64,000 nucleotides of DNA from assembly GCF_000242595.2 (NCBI RefSeq), contig NC_017098.1:248001-312000 (forward strand). Direction: 5' to 3'. The translations under genes and the position numbers were made by a program. Below the pieces are notes generated by a model. It was not told the DNA's origin, did no database searches, and worked only from the letters and a program-made list of their open reading frames with translations. The stretch is from Spirochaeta africana DSM 8902 (GTDB lineage: Bacteria; Spirochaetota; Spirochaetia; DSM-27196; DSM-8902). Shown in pieces: positions 52,714-60,539 of the stretch (the first letter of the stretch is position 1; every line of letters starts with the position of its first letter).

Positions 52714-54037
52714 TCATACCAGGGCCGGGCAGGAATGGATCAGCTGGAACGGGAATGTACGGCACCGCTACGCCCGCATGCATCAACCTGCCAGCGAGAG
52801 TGAGCTGGTGGATGCGGTTCGCGACAGCTCGGTGGTACGGCCGTTTGGCAACAAGCAGTCATCGGCAGACATCGCTGCCGGAACCCCTGACCTGGTCTCG
52901 CTGGATCGCTATGACCGGATTGTGGCGATAGATCACGAGCGACGCGAGATAACCGCCGAGAGCGGAATCCGCCTGGCCGATCTGCTGCGAAGGATTGATG
53001 AACTGGGCTGGAGCCTGTCGGCCCTGCCGGATATCGATACCATCACCCTTGGTGGGGCGATTGCCACCGCCACCCATGGCACTGCCGCTGCCGGCCGCAT
53101 CCTTTCGGATCACATGGTACGCTGTCGGCTGGTTACCGCTGACGGAACGGTTCGCGAGTTCACCGAGGATGATCCCGAAATGCCGGCCCTGCGGGTGTCG
53201 CTGGGGGTTCTCGGGGTGTTCTCCACCATTACCCTGCGGTGTGATCTGCCGTTTCATCTGGCACTGACCGAGCGTCCGGTGCGTGATCGCGACTGGTCGC
53301 AGATGATTCCGCACCTGCTGGACCGCCACCCCTTTGTCCGGGTGCTGTACCTGCCGCACACCGGTTACGGGTATCTGATTACCGGTGATCGCAGCGATAC
53401 CCCTCCCCGCGGGCGTACCGCCCCCTGGTGGGTCAAGTACCGCCGGGCAGTATCTGCAAGGCTGTATCGGCGCACCGTGCGTCACCCGAAGTTTACGGTT
53501 TTTGCCAATCGACTCATCAAGCGCCTGTTCTTCAGCCATACCCAGACCGGGTTCGGCACACTGTACGAGGCTACCGTTACCAAGTCCCGCGGCTCAACCC
53601 TGGAGCTGGCAGAGTGGAGCGTGGCACTGGAGGATTTTCCGGCGTTGTTTGCCGAGCTGTCGGCTGCCCTGAACGACCGCAAAAATCCTGCCTTTGCTCA
53701 TATCCCCATGGATGTGCGCTTCCTGCAGGCCGATACCAGCTGGCTGAGTTATGCATACCAGCGTGACTGCGTTACTGTAGGGTGTGTCACGCGAACCCCG
53801 GAGCACGCCGACGAATATGCTGCCTTCGAGGTGGTGGAGGATATCTTTCGCCGACATGGCGGGCGTCCTCACTGGGCCAAGCGCCATCGGATGCGGGGAG
53901 AGGATTTTGCAGCGGTGTACCCGCGCTGGGCTGATTTCTGCAGCCTGCGCCGCCGCATGGACCCGCACGGCAAGTTTCTTAACCCGTATCTGCGGCGTCT
54001 GTTTGGCGAGGAGTCTTCGTTTGATGCACCGTCCTGA
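52706..54037 (+). CDS. FAD-linked aldonolactone oxidase-like enzyme
   Basis: 443 residues of the VAO/ALO family (L-gulono- and D-arabinono-lactone oxidases, alditol oxidase). The FAD domain has TLGGAIATATHGT. The substrate domain ends with the HWxK motif, here PHWAKRH, and DPHGKFLNPYLRR. The covalent-flavin His of GxGHS is missing (PFGNKQSSADI), so FAD is probably non-covalent. It oxidises a sugar lactone or polyol using oxygen or another acceptor. Start 52706 has AAGGAGG. It overlaps the neighbours at both ends, so three genes are coupled. Confidence 0.85.
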   Translation: MHDHTRAGQEWISWNGNVRHRYARMHQPASESELVDAVRDSSVVRPFGNKQSSADIAAGTPDLVSLDRYDRIVAIDHERREITAESGIRLADLLRRIDELGWSLSALPDIDTITLGGAIATATHGTAAAGRILSDHMVRCRLVTADGTVREFTEDDPEMPALRVSLGVLGVFSTITLRCDLPFHLALTERPVRDRDWSQMIPHLLDRHPFVRVLYLPHTGYGYLITGDRSDTPPRGRTAPWWVKYRRAVSARLYRRTVRHPKFTVFANRLIKRLFFSHTQTGFGTLYEATVTKSRGSTLELAEWSVALEDFPALFAELSAALNDRKNPAFAHIPMDVRFLQADTSWLSYAYQRDCVTVGCVTRTPEHADEYAAFEVVEDIFRRHGGRPHWAKRHRMRGEDFAAVYPRWADFCSLRRRMDPHGKFLNPYLRRLFGEESSFDAPS

Positions 54038-54683
54038 TCCTGTCGCGGGCTGTCTGTTTGATTTTGACGGGGTGCTGGTAGACAGCTTCCTGCTGCATGC
54101 CGAGGGCTGGCGTCGCAGTTACGAGGCCGTGCTGCAGCTGCCGTTTCCCCGACTGCCCGCCGAAGAGCTGACCGGTCGCAGTTCCCCACAGATTGCCCGT
54201 GATCTTGCCGCGCTTGGCGGTGCGCCGGATATGGCGGAGCACATCTACCGGTACAAGACCGGCTTGATGAGTGATGGCAGCCTGGTCCCGCCGCTGCGTC
54301 CTGGTGCGCGGGAGGTGCTCGCCTGGTGTCGTGACACGGGCGTCCCGTTCGGGATCGGCAGCAATGCCCCGGGCGCTTATCTGCGAACGGTGCTGGCCGA
54401 GCACCGCCTGGAGGTCCCGGTGGTGCTGGGTTTTGATGATGTCGACAGACCTAAACCCTATCCTGATCTGTACCTGGCTGCGGCAGCAGCAGCCGGGGTT
54501 CCTGCCGGGCAGAGGTCATCCGTACTGGTTTTCGAGGACAGCCCGCCGGGCATTACAGCGGCGGTCAAGGCAGGCATGTACCCGGTCGGGATCCTGGCGC
54601 GAATCCCGGAGGAGGTGCTGCGGCGCTGCGGGGCCAGGGAATGGTATGACTCCCTGGCTGACTGGCTCGACGCGGCCAGGTGA
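54024..54683 (+). CDS. HAD-family phosphatase, beta-phosphoglucomutase-like
   Basis: 219 residues. The motifs are CLFDFDGVLVDS (DxD nucleophile), GSNAPG (Ser), the Lys in DRPKPYPDLYL and the Asp pair in VFEDSPPGI. The helical cap lies after motif I, as in subfamily IA. The substrate is likely a sugar phosphate, in keeping with the IMPase and lactone oxidase upstream. Start 54024 lies 14 bases before the oxidase stop; GAGGAG is ten bases upstream. A weak 7-bp hairpin without T run (54687-54705) lies between it and the convergent gene. Confidence 0.87.
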   Translation: MHRPDPVAGCLFDFDGVLVDSFLLHAEGWRRSYEAVLQLPFPRLPAEELTGRSSPQIARDLAALGGAPDMAEHIYRYKTGLMSDGSLVPPLRPGAREVLAWCRDTGVPFGIGSNAPGAYLRTVLAEHRLEVPVVLGFDDVDRPKPYPDLYLAAAAAAGVPAGQRSSVLVFEDSPPGITAAVKAGMYPVGILARIPEEVLRRCGAREWYDSLADWLDAAR

Positions 54684-54708
54684 GTGCCCGCCACACTATG
54701 GCGGGTTG

Positions 54709-56139
54709 CTACATGCGTCGTGAAACCCCGATGTAGAATTCGGTGCGGAGTATATCAACCTCGGGATTGCTGGTTATCATGCCGGCGATCATGAGCCCCA
54801 TTTCCAGGGCTGAGCGCTCGGAGAAATTCACCGATACCCCGGGGCCAGCCATCAGCCCGAAACCGAATACCAGACCGTCCTCGGTCTCCACAGGCAAGGT
54901 CTCCTCTGCCAGCCACTCGACCGGGCCGATAGCAACCGCCGGGCCAAGATTCAAAAACAGTTCGACTGCCCACAGCCTGACCTGCGGGCGCAGCAGCGTT
55001 GCCAGTTCCAGGCTGTAGTAGGTGTAGATCCGGCTTTCGATTTCCTCCGCGATAAAATCGAGCTCGTTACGCCCAAGCACCAGGTCGGTCTGAAAACCCA
55101 GGAACCGGAATACATCAAATGTCAGGCGGCCGCGCAGGGTAAATGATTTATACTCACGGTTATATGGCTGGTCGGGCTCTTCGATCTCGATTGGCACCGA
55201 TACCCCCAGCCCGGCCCCGATCCTGGTGCGTCGGTTCGGTTCGGTGTCGGCTTCAGGCGCTTCCGGTTCTTCCGGGGGAGCGGTGGCCGCGCGGGCACGG
55301 CGATCCTGGTCGAAGCGGGAGCGCAGTTCCTGGTAGCGATCGCGTTGTGCTGCCAGGTCGGTGGAGTAGGAAACGTCGGCCAGCAGGAACTCCAGGCGTT
55401 CAAACAGGCTGATCACCCGATCGGCTGCTGCCGGGTCGTCCCAGTTGGCGGTGATCTCTTCCTCAATGCCAAGCAGTACGCGCCGCTCATCCGGTGTCAG
55501 CAGTGGCAGCTCGAAACTGATGCTGATAGTTTCTCCTTCGCGCACCGTGACGGTTTGCTCGTGCAGGGTTACCGAGGTCAGCATGCGATCCTGCCGGATG
55601 GCAATCTCGCGCTCCCCGGTCAGGATGCGCGACTGGTCCTGGGGCAGGGGGCGGCCGTCTACCAGCACCTCGTACGAACCCGGACGCCCGGTGTTGCGCA
55701 GTGCCAGCTCGCCAAAGCGGATTACCTCGCCGCTCAGGGCTTCCATCAGTTCGATGGCTGCCTCCTCGGCGGCATCGAACAACTCGAAAACCGACTCGAT
55801 CCGGCGTTCAAAGGACGATGTTACCTCCTGTTCAGCCCGCGAAAAGACCGCGAGACTGATCACGGTGGCGGCGGCCTCCTCCTGAACCCGGCCATAGACC
55901 AGAAAGTCGTTCTCGGCGATGGTTCGGGCAGCCGTGTCATCATCGGCTCCGGCAACCCGAACCAGGCGGTAGCCGTCCAGCTGGTTCAGGATCATCTCCA
56001 GGGTACGGGTTGTGTGCTGTGCAATCGACTGTGAGCGGGAACTGTCGTCGGCATGCAGCGGGGCTATGGCGGTACGCACCTCTGCCGCAGGGACCGCCGC
56101 CACCAGAAAGGTCAATGCCAGTACCCATAGTGTCCTCAT
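54709..56139 (-). CDS. Exported protein with outer-membrane-like C-terminal domain
   Basis: 476 residues, unrecognised family. The signal peptide ends about residue 19 (AAVPAAE). The N-terminal half contains an alpha/beta region (RTLEMILNQLDGYRLVRV) and a PEGA-like strand segment (GSYEVLVDGRPL, SRILTGEREIAI). A helical, possibly coiled section follows. The last 150 residues are alternating strands like a small barrel (RLWAVELFLNLGPAVAIG). The extended -10 box TGGTATAAT overlaps the fabH stop; AGGGGG precedes ATG 56139 by eight bases. Confidence 0.6.
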   Translation of the reverse strand: MRTLWVLALTFLVAAVPAAEVRTAIAPLHADDSSRSQSIAQHTTRTLEMILNQLDGYRLVRVAGADDDTAARTIAENDFLVYGRVQEEAAATVISLAVFSRAEQEVTSSFERRIESVFELFDAAEEAAIELMEALSGEVIRFGELALRNTGRPGSYEVLVDGRPLPQDQSRILTGEREIAIRQDRMLTSVTLHEQTVTVREGETISISFELPLLTPDERRVLLGIEEEITANWDDPAAADRVISLFERLEFLLADVSYSTDLAAQRDRYQELRSRFDQDRRARAATAPPEEPEAPEADTEPNRRTRIGAGLGVSVPIEIEEPDQPYNREYKSFTLRGRLTFDVFRFLGFQTDLVLGRNELDFIAEEIESRIYTYYSLELATLLRPQVRLWAVELFLNLGPAVAIGPVEWLAEETLPVETEDGLVFGFGLMAGPGVSVNFSERSALEMGLMIAGMITSNPEVDILRTEFYIGVSRRM

Positions 56140-56160
56140 GCTCGCTACCCCCTGGTACTG

Positions 56161-56169
56161 ATTATACCA
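56161..56169 (-). promoter_or_regulatory. Extended -10 promoter at the end of fabH
   Basis: Minus strand TGGTATAAT: a perfect TATAAT plus the TG extension, no -35 match. It overlaps the fabH stop codon and lies 21 bases before ATG 56139. Confidence 0.6.
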
Positions 56170-57202
56170 CAGTGCGCAGCAGATTGCCGCCGTAGGTGAG
56201 CCCGGCGCCAAATCCTACCGTGATGATGTTCTGTCCCGGCTTGAGCATGCCGGCAGCGGCCATTTCGTTCATTGCAATCGGTATGGATGCTGCCGAGGTG
56301 TTGGCGTACTCGGCAATGTTGCTGTACATCTGTTCGACCGGGTACTTCAGGCGGCGGGCGGCAGCCTCCAGGATGCGGGCGTTTGCCTGATGCGGGATTA
56401 CCCAGTCGAGTTCCGCCAGGCTGAGTCCATTGCGGGTCAGCAGTTCCTGGATTACCTCGCCGATTGCGCCGACCGCAAAATTGTATACCTTTCTGCCGTC
56501 CATCTGTAAAAACTGGTCCGCGCCAAAGTTATCCCCCGGGTTGACTGGTCGTCTGGTGCCGCCGGCCGGACGTACCAGTGCCTGTGCATCGCTGCCGCGG
56601 GATTTCAGTACGGAGTCCAGAACCCGGGCACGGGGGAATCGGGGAGCGGTGTTTCCTGCTGATTCGGGCAGTGACTCCACCACTACGGCGCCGGCTCCGT
56701 CACCGAACAGCACACAGGTGCTGCGGTCCGACCAGTCGACCACCCTGCTGTAGATCTCGGCGCCTATCACCAGAATACGTCGCGCGGAACCTGAGCGGGC
56801 AAAGGCCCGGGCGGTCTCCAGGGCATACACAAAACCGGAGCACACCGCGGCAACATCCATCGCTGCGGCATTGGTGGCCCCCAGCAGATCCTGCACCACA
56901 CAGGCCGTGGAGGGCAGGCCGTTGTAGTCTGGTGATGAGGTAGCTACCAGTATCAGGTCGATGTCCAGCGGGGTCAGCCCGGCATCCGCAAGGGCCTGGC
57001 GGGCAGCGGCGGCGCCGAGGTCGCTGGTCGCCTGATCCTCGGCAGCAATATGCCGGTTGTGAATCCCGGTTTTGGAGAATATCCATTCGTCGGAGGTATC
57101 CAGAAATCCGGCCAGCTCGTCGTTGGACATGCGACGAGGCGGTACATAGGCCCCTGCGCCGGTGATTACTGCTTCCTGAAGCTCGGTGTGTTTGCTGTGC
57201 AC
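56162..57202 (-). CDS. fabH: 3-oxoacyl-ACP synthase III
   Basis: 346 residues. FabH condenses acetyl-CoA (or branched starter) with malonyl-ACP to begin fatty-acid synthesis. The Cys-His-Asn triad is present: AAVCSGFVY, IPHQANARI and YANTSAASIP. GTG 57202 is chosen because TCCTCC on the plus strand (GGAGGA on minus) lies just upstream. An in-frame ATG at 57253 has no ribosome site, though it may be near a promoter. It is divergent from fabD-fabG-fabF across 141 bases. Confidence 0.95.
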   Translation of the reverse strand: MHSKHTELQEAVITGAGAYVPPRRMSNDELAGFLDTSDEWIFSKTGIHNRHIAAEDQATSDLGAAAARQALADAGLTPLDIDLILVATSSPDYNGLPSTACVVQDLLGATNAAAMDVAAVCSGFVYALETARAFARSGSARRILVIGAEIYSRVVDWSDRSTCVLFGDGAGAVVVESLPESAGNTAPRFPRARVLDSVLKSRGSDAQALVRPAGGTRRPVNPGDNFGADQFLQMDGRKVYNFAVGAIGEVIQELLTRNGLSLAELDWVIPHQANARILEAAARRLKYPVEQMYSNIAEYANTSAASIPIAMNEMAAAGMLKPGQNIITVGFGAGLTYGGNLLRTVV

Positions 57203-57256
57203 TGCGTCCTCCGCGTGTATTCTCTGCAATTCTGTTTCGATATGCAATCGCATTGG

Positions 57257-57285
57257 TTGATTAAATCCCGGAAACCAGCTATCGT
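57257..57285 (+). promoter_or_regulatory. Promoter of the fabD-fabG-fabF operon
   Basis: TTGATT (57257-57262), 17-bp spacer, TATCGT (57280-57285), leaving a leader of about 50 bases with AAGGAGG before GTG 57344. No FapR- or FadR-type palindrome was noticed. Confidence 0.55.
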
Positions 57286-57343
57286 TTTATCGGCCGGCGA
57301 CCGATTAGTCAACCGAGCCGGCCGTTTTTCAAGGAGGTTGGGT

Positions 57344-58285
57344 GTGAAGACAGCGTTTCTGTTCCCCGGACAGGGGGCGCAATATCCCGGAATGGGTCAG
57401 GATCTCTACCAGGAAAGTGCTGCGGTGCGTGAGCTGTTTGCTGCGGCGCAGGATACGGTCGATTTCCCGGTGGCGGATACCCTGTTCCAGGGCAGCGAGG
57501 ATGACCTCAAGCGCACGGATATCACCCAGGTTGCCATCACCCTGGTGAACCTGAGCGCTGCCGCTGTGCTGCGTGATCGCGGTATTCTGCCCGATGCGGT
57601 GGCCGGTTTCAGTCTGGGTGAGTATGCCGCCCTGGTAACAGCCGGGGTACTGCGCCTGCAGGACGTATTTCCGCTGGTAAAGGCGCGCGGCGAGATTATG
57701 GCCGAAGAGTCCCGAATGCTGGCGGATGCTGCCGGTGCACCCGGGATGGCGGCGGTAATCGGTCTGGCGCCGGAGGCGGTGACCGCTGCCCTTGCCGGCC
57801 GTGATGATGTGTTTCCAGCCAATCTCAACAGCCCGAAGCAGACGGTGATCTCCGGGACTGCCGCCGGACTGGAGGCCGCCAGGGATCTCCTGAAAGAGGC
57901 TGGTGCCCGACGAATCATTGTGTTGAAGGTCTCCGGGCCGTTTCACTCGCCGCTGATGCAGCCGGCGCGGGATCGCATCGCCGGGCTGGTTGCTGATCTG
58001 CCCTTTCACGACCCGCAGCTGCCGTTGTATTCCAATGTCACCGGGCGCCCGATTCCCTCCGGGGAGGATGCCAAGCGGCTCTGCCTGGAGCACATCACCT
58101 CGCCGGTGCGCTGGGTCGAGGAGCAGACCGCACTGCTGCAGGATGGCTGTGAACGCTTTCTGGAGGTCGGCCCGGGTTCGGTCCTGGGGGGACTGATGCA
58201 GGGGCTGCTGAAGGATTTCCCGCAAGAAGGGATCGAGGTGCAGGCCGCTGGAACCATCGATGAGATTACATCGATCAATCAATAA
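57344..58285 (+). CDS. fabD: Malonyl-CoA-ACP transacylase
   Basis: 313 residues. Moves malonyl from CoA to acyl carrier protein. The start is GTG 57344 with AAGGAGG at six bases, giving the typical N-terminus MKTAFLFPGQGAQYPGMG. The catalytic Ser90 lies in GFSLGEYAAL; most FabDs have His before it (GHSLG), here Phe. The catalytic His is in SGPFHSPLM. fabG follows after 26 bases. No acpP is between. Confidence 0.95.
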   Translation: MKTAFLFPGQGAQYPGMGQDLYQESAAVRELFAAAQDTVDFPVADTLFQGSEDDLKRTDITQVAITLVNLSAAAVLRDRGILPDAVAGFSLGEYAALVTAGVLRLQDVFPLVKARGEIMAEESRMLADAAGAPGMAAVIGLAPEAVTAALAGRDDVFPANLNSPKQTVISGTAAGLEAARDLLKEAGARRIIVLKVSGPFHSPLMQPARDRIAGLVADLPFHDPQLPLYSNVTGRPIPSGEDAKRLCLEHITSPVRWVEEQTALLQDGCERFLEVGPGSVLGGLMQGLLKDFPQEGIEVQAAGTIDEITSINQ

Positions 58286-58311
58286 TCACGAACAGATACG
58301 GAGGAACCATT

Positions 58312-59073
58312 ATGGCAGATACGACGCCAAGACTGCTGGAAAACAAGATCGCGCTGGTAACCGGCGGCAGCCGGGGGATCGGCAAGGATATCGTGCTCAA
58401 GCTGGCTGCCCAGGGAGCATCGGTATATTATCTTTCGCAGAGCGAGGGGCCGCATGCCGATGAGTTTGCGACTGCCGCCAGCGAGAACGGGGTGTTTATC
58501 ACCCACAAACAGGGAAGTGTTGCCGACGCCGAGCGGGTGGATGCGGTGGTCAAGGAGATCCTGGATGAATCCGAAGGGGTCGATATCCTGATCAACAACG
58601 CCGGGATTACCCGGGATGGGTTGATCATGCGGATGTCCAACGAGGACTGGCAGCAGGTGCTGGACATCAATCTGACCGGGACCTTCTATCTCTGTCGAGC
58701 CCTGACCCGCAGCATGCTGCGCCGCCGCAGCGGATCGATCATCAATGTATCATCGATTGTCGGTCTGATTGGCAACGGCGGACAGACCAACTACAGCGCC
58801 AGCAAGGCCGGGATGATCGGGTTTACCAAGAGTCTGGCACGCGAGATCTCCAGCCGCGGGGTGCGCGCCAACGTGATTGCGCCGGGTTTTATTCGTACCG
58901 ACATGACCGACAAGCTGAGTGATGAGCAGAAAGAGGCTCTGCAGGAGCAGATTCCGCTGGGACGTATCGGGGACTCCTCGGAGATCGCCGATGCCGCCGT
59001 ATTCCTGGCATCGGATATGTCGTCGTACATCACCGGTCAGGTTCTCGAGGTTACCGGCGGACTGGGTATGTAA
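58312..59073 (+). CDS. fabG: 3-oxoacyl-ACP reductase
   Basis: 253 residues, short-chain dehydrogenase. Reduces 3-oxoacyl-ACP with NADPH. The motifs are TGGSRGIG (NADPH loop), NNAG, the catalytic Ser in NVSSIVG, YSASKAG (Tyr/Lys) and the C-terminal VTGGLGM. A canonical GGAGG site precedes ATG 58312. It is in operon with fabD and fabF. Confidence 0.95.
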   Translation: MADTTPRLLENKIALVTGGSRGIGKDIVLKLAAQGASVYYLSQSEGPHADEFATAASENGVFITHKQGSVADAERVDAVVKEILDESEGVDILINNAGITRDGLIMRMSNEDWQQVLDINLTGTFYLCRALTRSMLRRRSGSIINVSSIVGLIGNGGQTNYSASKAGMIGFTKSLAREISSRGVRANVIAPGFIRTDMTDKLSDEQKEALQEQIPLGRIGDSSEIADAAVFLASDMSSYITGQVLEVTGGLGM

Positions 59074-59115
59074 GCCGCGCTGCAGCAGCAGCGGCAGATG
59101 AATCAGGAGGAAAAC

Positions 59116-60375
59116 ATGAGTGTAGAAAAACGCACGGTGGTCGTAACCGGGATGGGAGCCATTACCCCGATCGGCAACAGTGTTCCCGAACTGTGGGATT
59201 CTATCCAGGCCGGACGCAGTGGTGCCGGGCCGATTACCCGGTTCGATGCGGCCGATTTTGCTACCGGGTATGCAGCCGAGGTGAAGGATTTTGATCCGAA
59301 GAACTGGATGGATCGTCGCGATGCCCGCAAGATGGATCGCTTTTCCCAGTATGCGGTTGCTGCTACCCGGGAAGCCCTCCAGGATGCCGGTCTGCTGCAG
59401 GACGGCAAGCTGGCCAACACCGACAGTGAGCGTACGGCCGTGGTGCTGGGTGTCGGTATCGGCGGCTTCGAGACCTTCGAGGATTCACTCCGCGCCCTGG
59501 TCGAGAAGGGGCCGTCCCGGGTACCCCCTATGACCATACCCAAGCTCATCTCGAACATCGGACCGGGCAACATCGGGATTGTGTACGGGATTCACGGCCC
59601 GGCCTTCAGTCTGGCCACAGCCTGCGCGTCGGGTACCGATGCCCTGACCAACGCCAAGCGCTGGATCGAATCGGGATTGGTGGATGTAGTGGTAGCTGGC
59701 GGGGTCGAGGCCTCGATAACCCCGCTGGGGATTGCCGGATTCAATGTAATCCAGGCCTTGAGCACCGGCTACGCTGATGATCCGAGCAAGGCCAGTCGTC
59801 CCTTCGATAAAAACCGGGACGGATTCCTGATGGGGGAGGGTGCTGGTATCATGGTTCTGGAGAGCGCCGAACACGCTGCCCGGCGCAAGGCACGTGTCTA
59901 CGCCACCCTTGCCGGCACCGCCATGACCTGCGATGCCAATCATCTGACTGCCCCGCATCCCGAAGGGATGGGCGCCATTGCTGCCATGAAGCTGGCGCTG
60001 GCCGAGGCCGGACTGCAGCCTGAGGATATCGACTACATCAATGCGCATGGCACCAGTACGCCCATCAACGACCCCACCGAGACTACGGCTATCAAGTCGG
60101 CGTTCGGCTCGCATGCCTATCAGCTGAAGGTGTCCAGTACCAAGTCGATGACCGGGCATTGTATCGGTGCAGCCGGAGGGATAGAGGCAATCATCAGTGT
60201 AAAGGCGCTGCAGGAGCAGTACTTCCCGGCTACCATCAATCTTGATGAGCCGGATGAGGCCTGTGACCTGGACTACGTACCGAACACCGGCGTGTCCGGC
60301 AGGATCCGGGCGGTAATGTCCAACTCTCTCGGTTTCGGGGGACATAACGGGATTGTGATTTTTACCGCTGAGTAA
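59116..60375 (+). CDS. fabF: 3-oxoacyl-ACP synthase II
   Basis: 419 residues. Elongating condensing enzyme of fatty-acid synthesis. The Cys-His-His triad is in ATACASGTDAL, NAHGTSTPIND and SMTGHCIGAAG. ATG 59116 is preferred over 59098 because AGGAGG lies five bases before it. acpP, which usually sits between fabG and fabF, is not in the window. Its terminator region holds degenerate repeats rather than a T-tailed hairpin. Confidence 0.95.
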   Translation: MSVEKRTVVVTGMGAITPIGNSVPELWDSIQAGRSGAGPITRFDAADFATGYAAEVKDFDPKNWMDRRDARKMDRFSQYAVAATREALQDAGLLQDGKLANTDSERTAVVLGVGIGGFETFEDSLRALVEKGPSRVPPMTIPKLISNIGPGNIGIVYGIHGPAFSLATACASGTDALTNAKRWIESGLVDVVVAGGVEASITPLGIAGFNVIQALSTGYADDPSKASRPFDKNRDGFLMGEGAGIMVLESAEHAARRKARVYATLAGTAMTCDANHLTAPHPEGMGAIAAMKLALAEAGLQPEDIDYINAHGTSTPINDPTETTAIKSAFGSHAYQLKVSSTKSMTGHCIGAAGGIEAIISVKALQEQYFPATINLDEPDEACDLDYVPNTGVSGRIRAVMSNSLGFGGHNGIVIFTAE

Positions 60376-60539
60376 ACCCGCTACAGATAAGCCCGGCGGA
60401 CGCTGCAGCCCCCGGGCTGCCTGAAGCGTGTTGCTGGAATCGGCTGCTTGAAGCGTGCCAGCAGGCCCTGCAGGCCCTGGGCTGCTTGAAGCAGGCTGCC
60501 GGAATCGGGCCGCATCAAGTAGCCATCTTGAGCGTGCCC
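60376..60539. repeat. Convergent intergenic region with degenerate repeats
   Basis: Two 28-base copies (60416-60443, 60481-60508) share 23 of 28 bases: GCTGCYTGAAGC followed by TGCYGGAATCGG. A third half copy (GCTGCTTGAAGCGTG) is at 60443-60457. A 7-bp hairpin AGCCCGG/CCGGGCT (60390-60418) overlaps the first. No T-tailed terminator is seen. The region separates fabF from the convergent patatin gene and contains no recognisable gene. Confidence 0.6.

Noticed and set aside
54687-54705. Bidirectional terminator CCCGCCA/TGGCGGG
   Set aside because: A 7-bp stem without T run on either side; noted in the HAD entry only.
60416-60508. Possible CRISPR array
   Set aside because: Only two to three poorly conserved units with unequal spacing and no cas genes.
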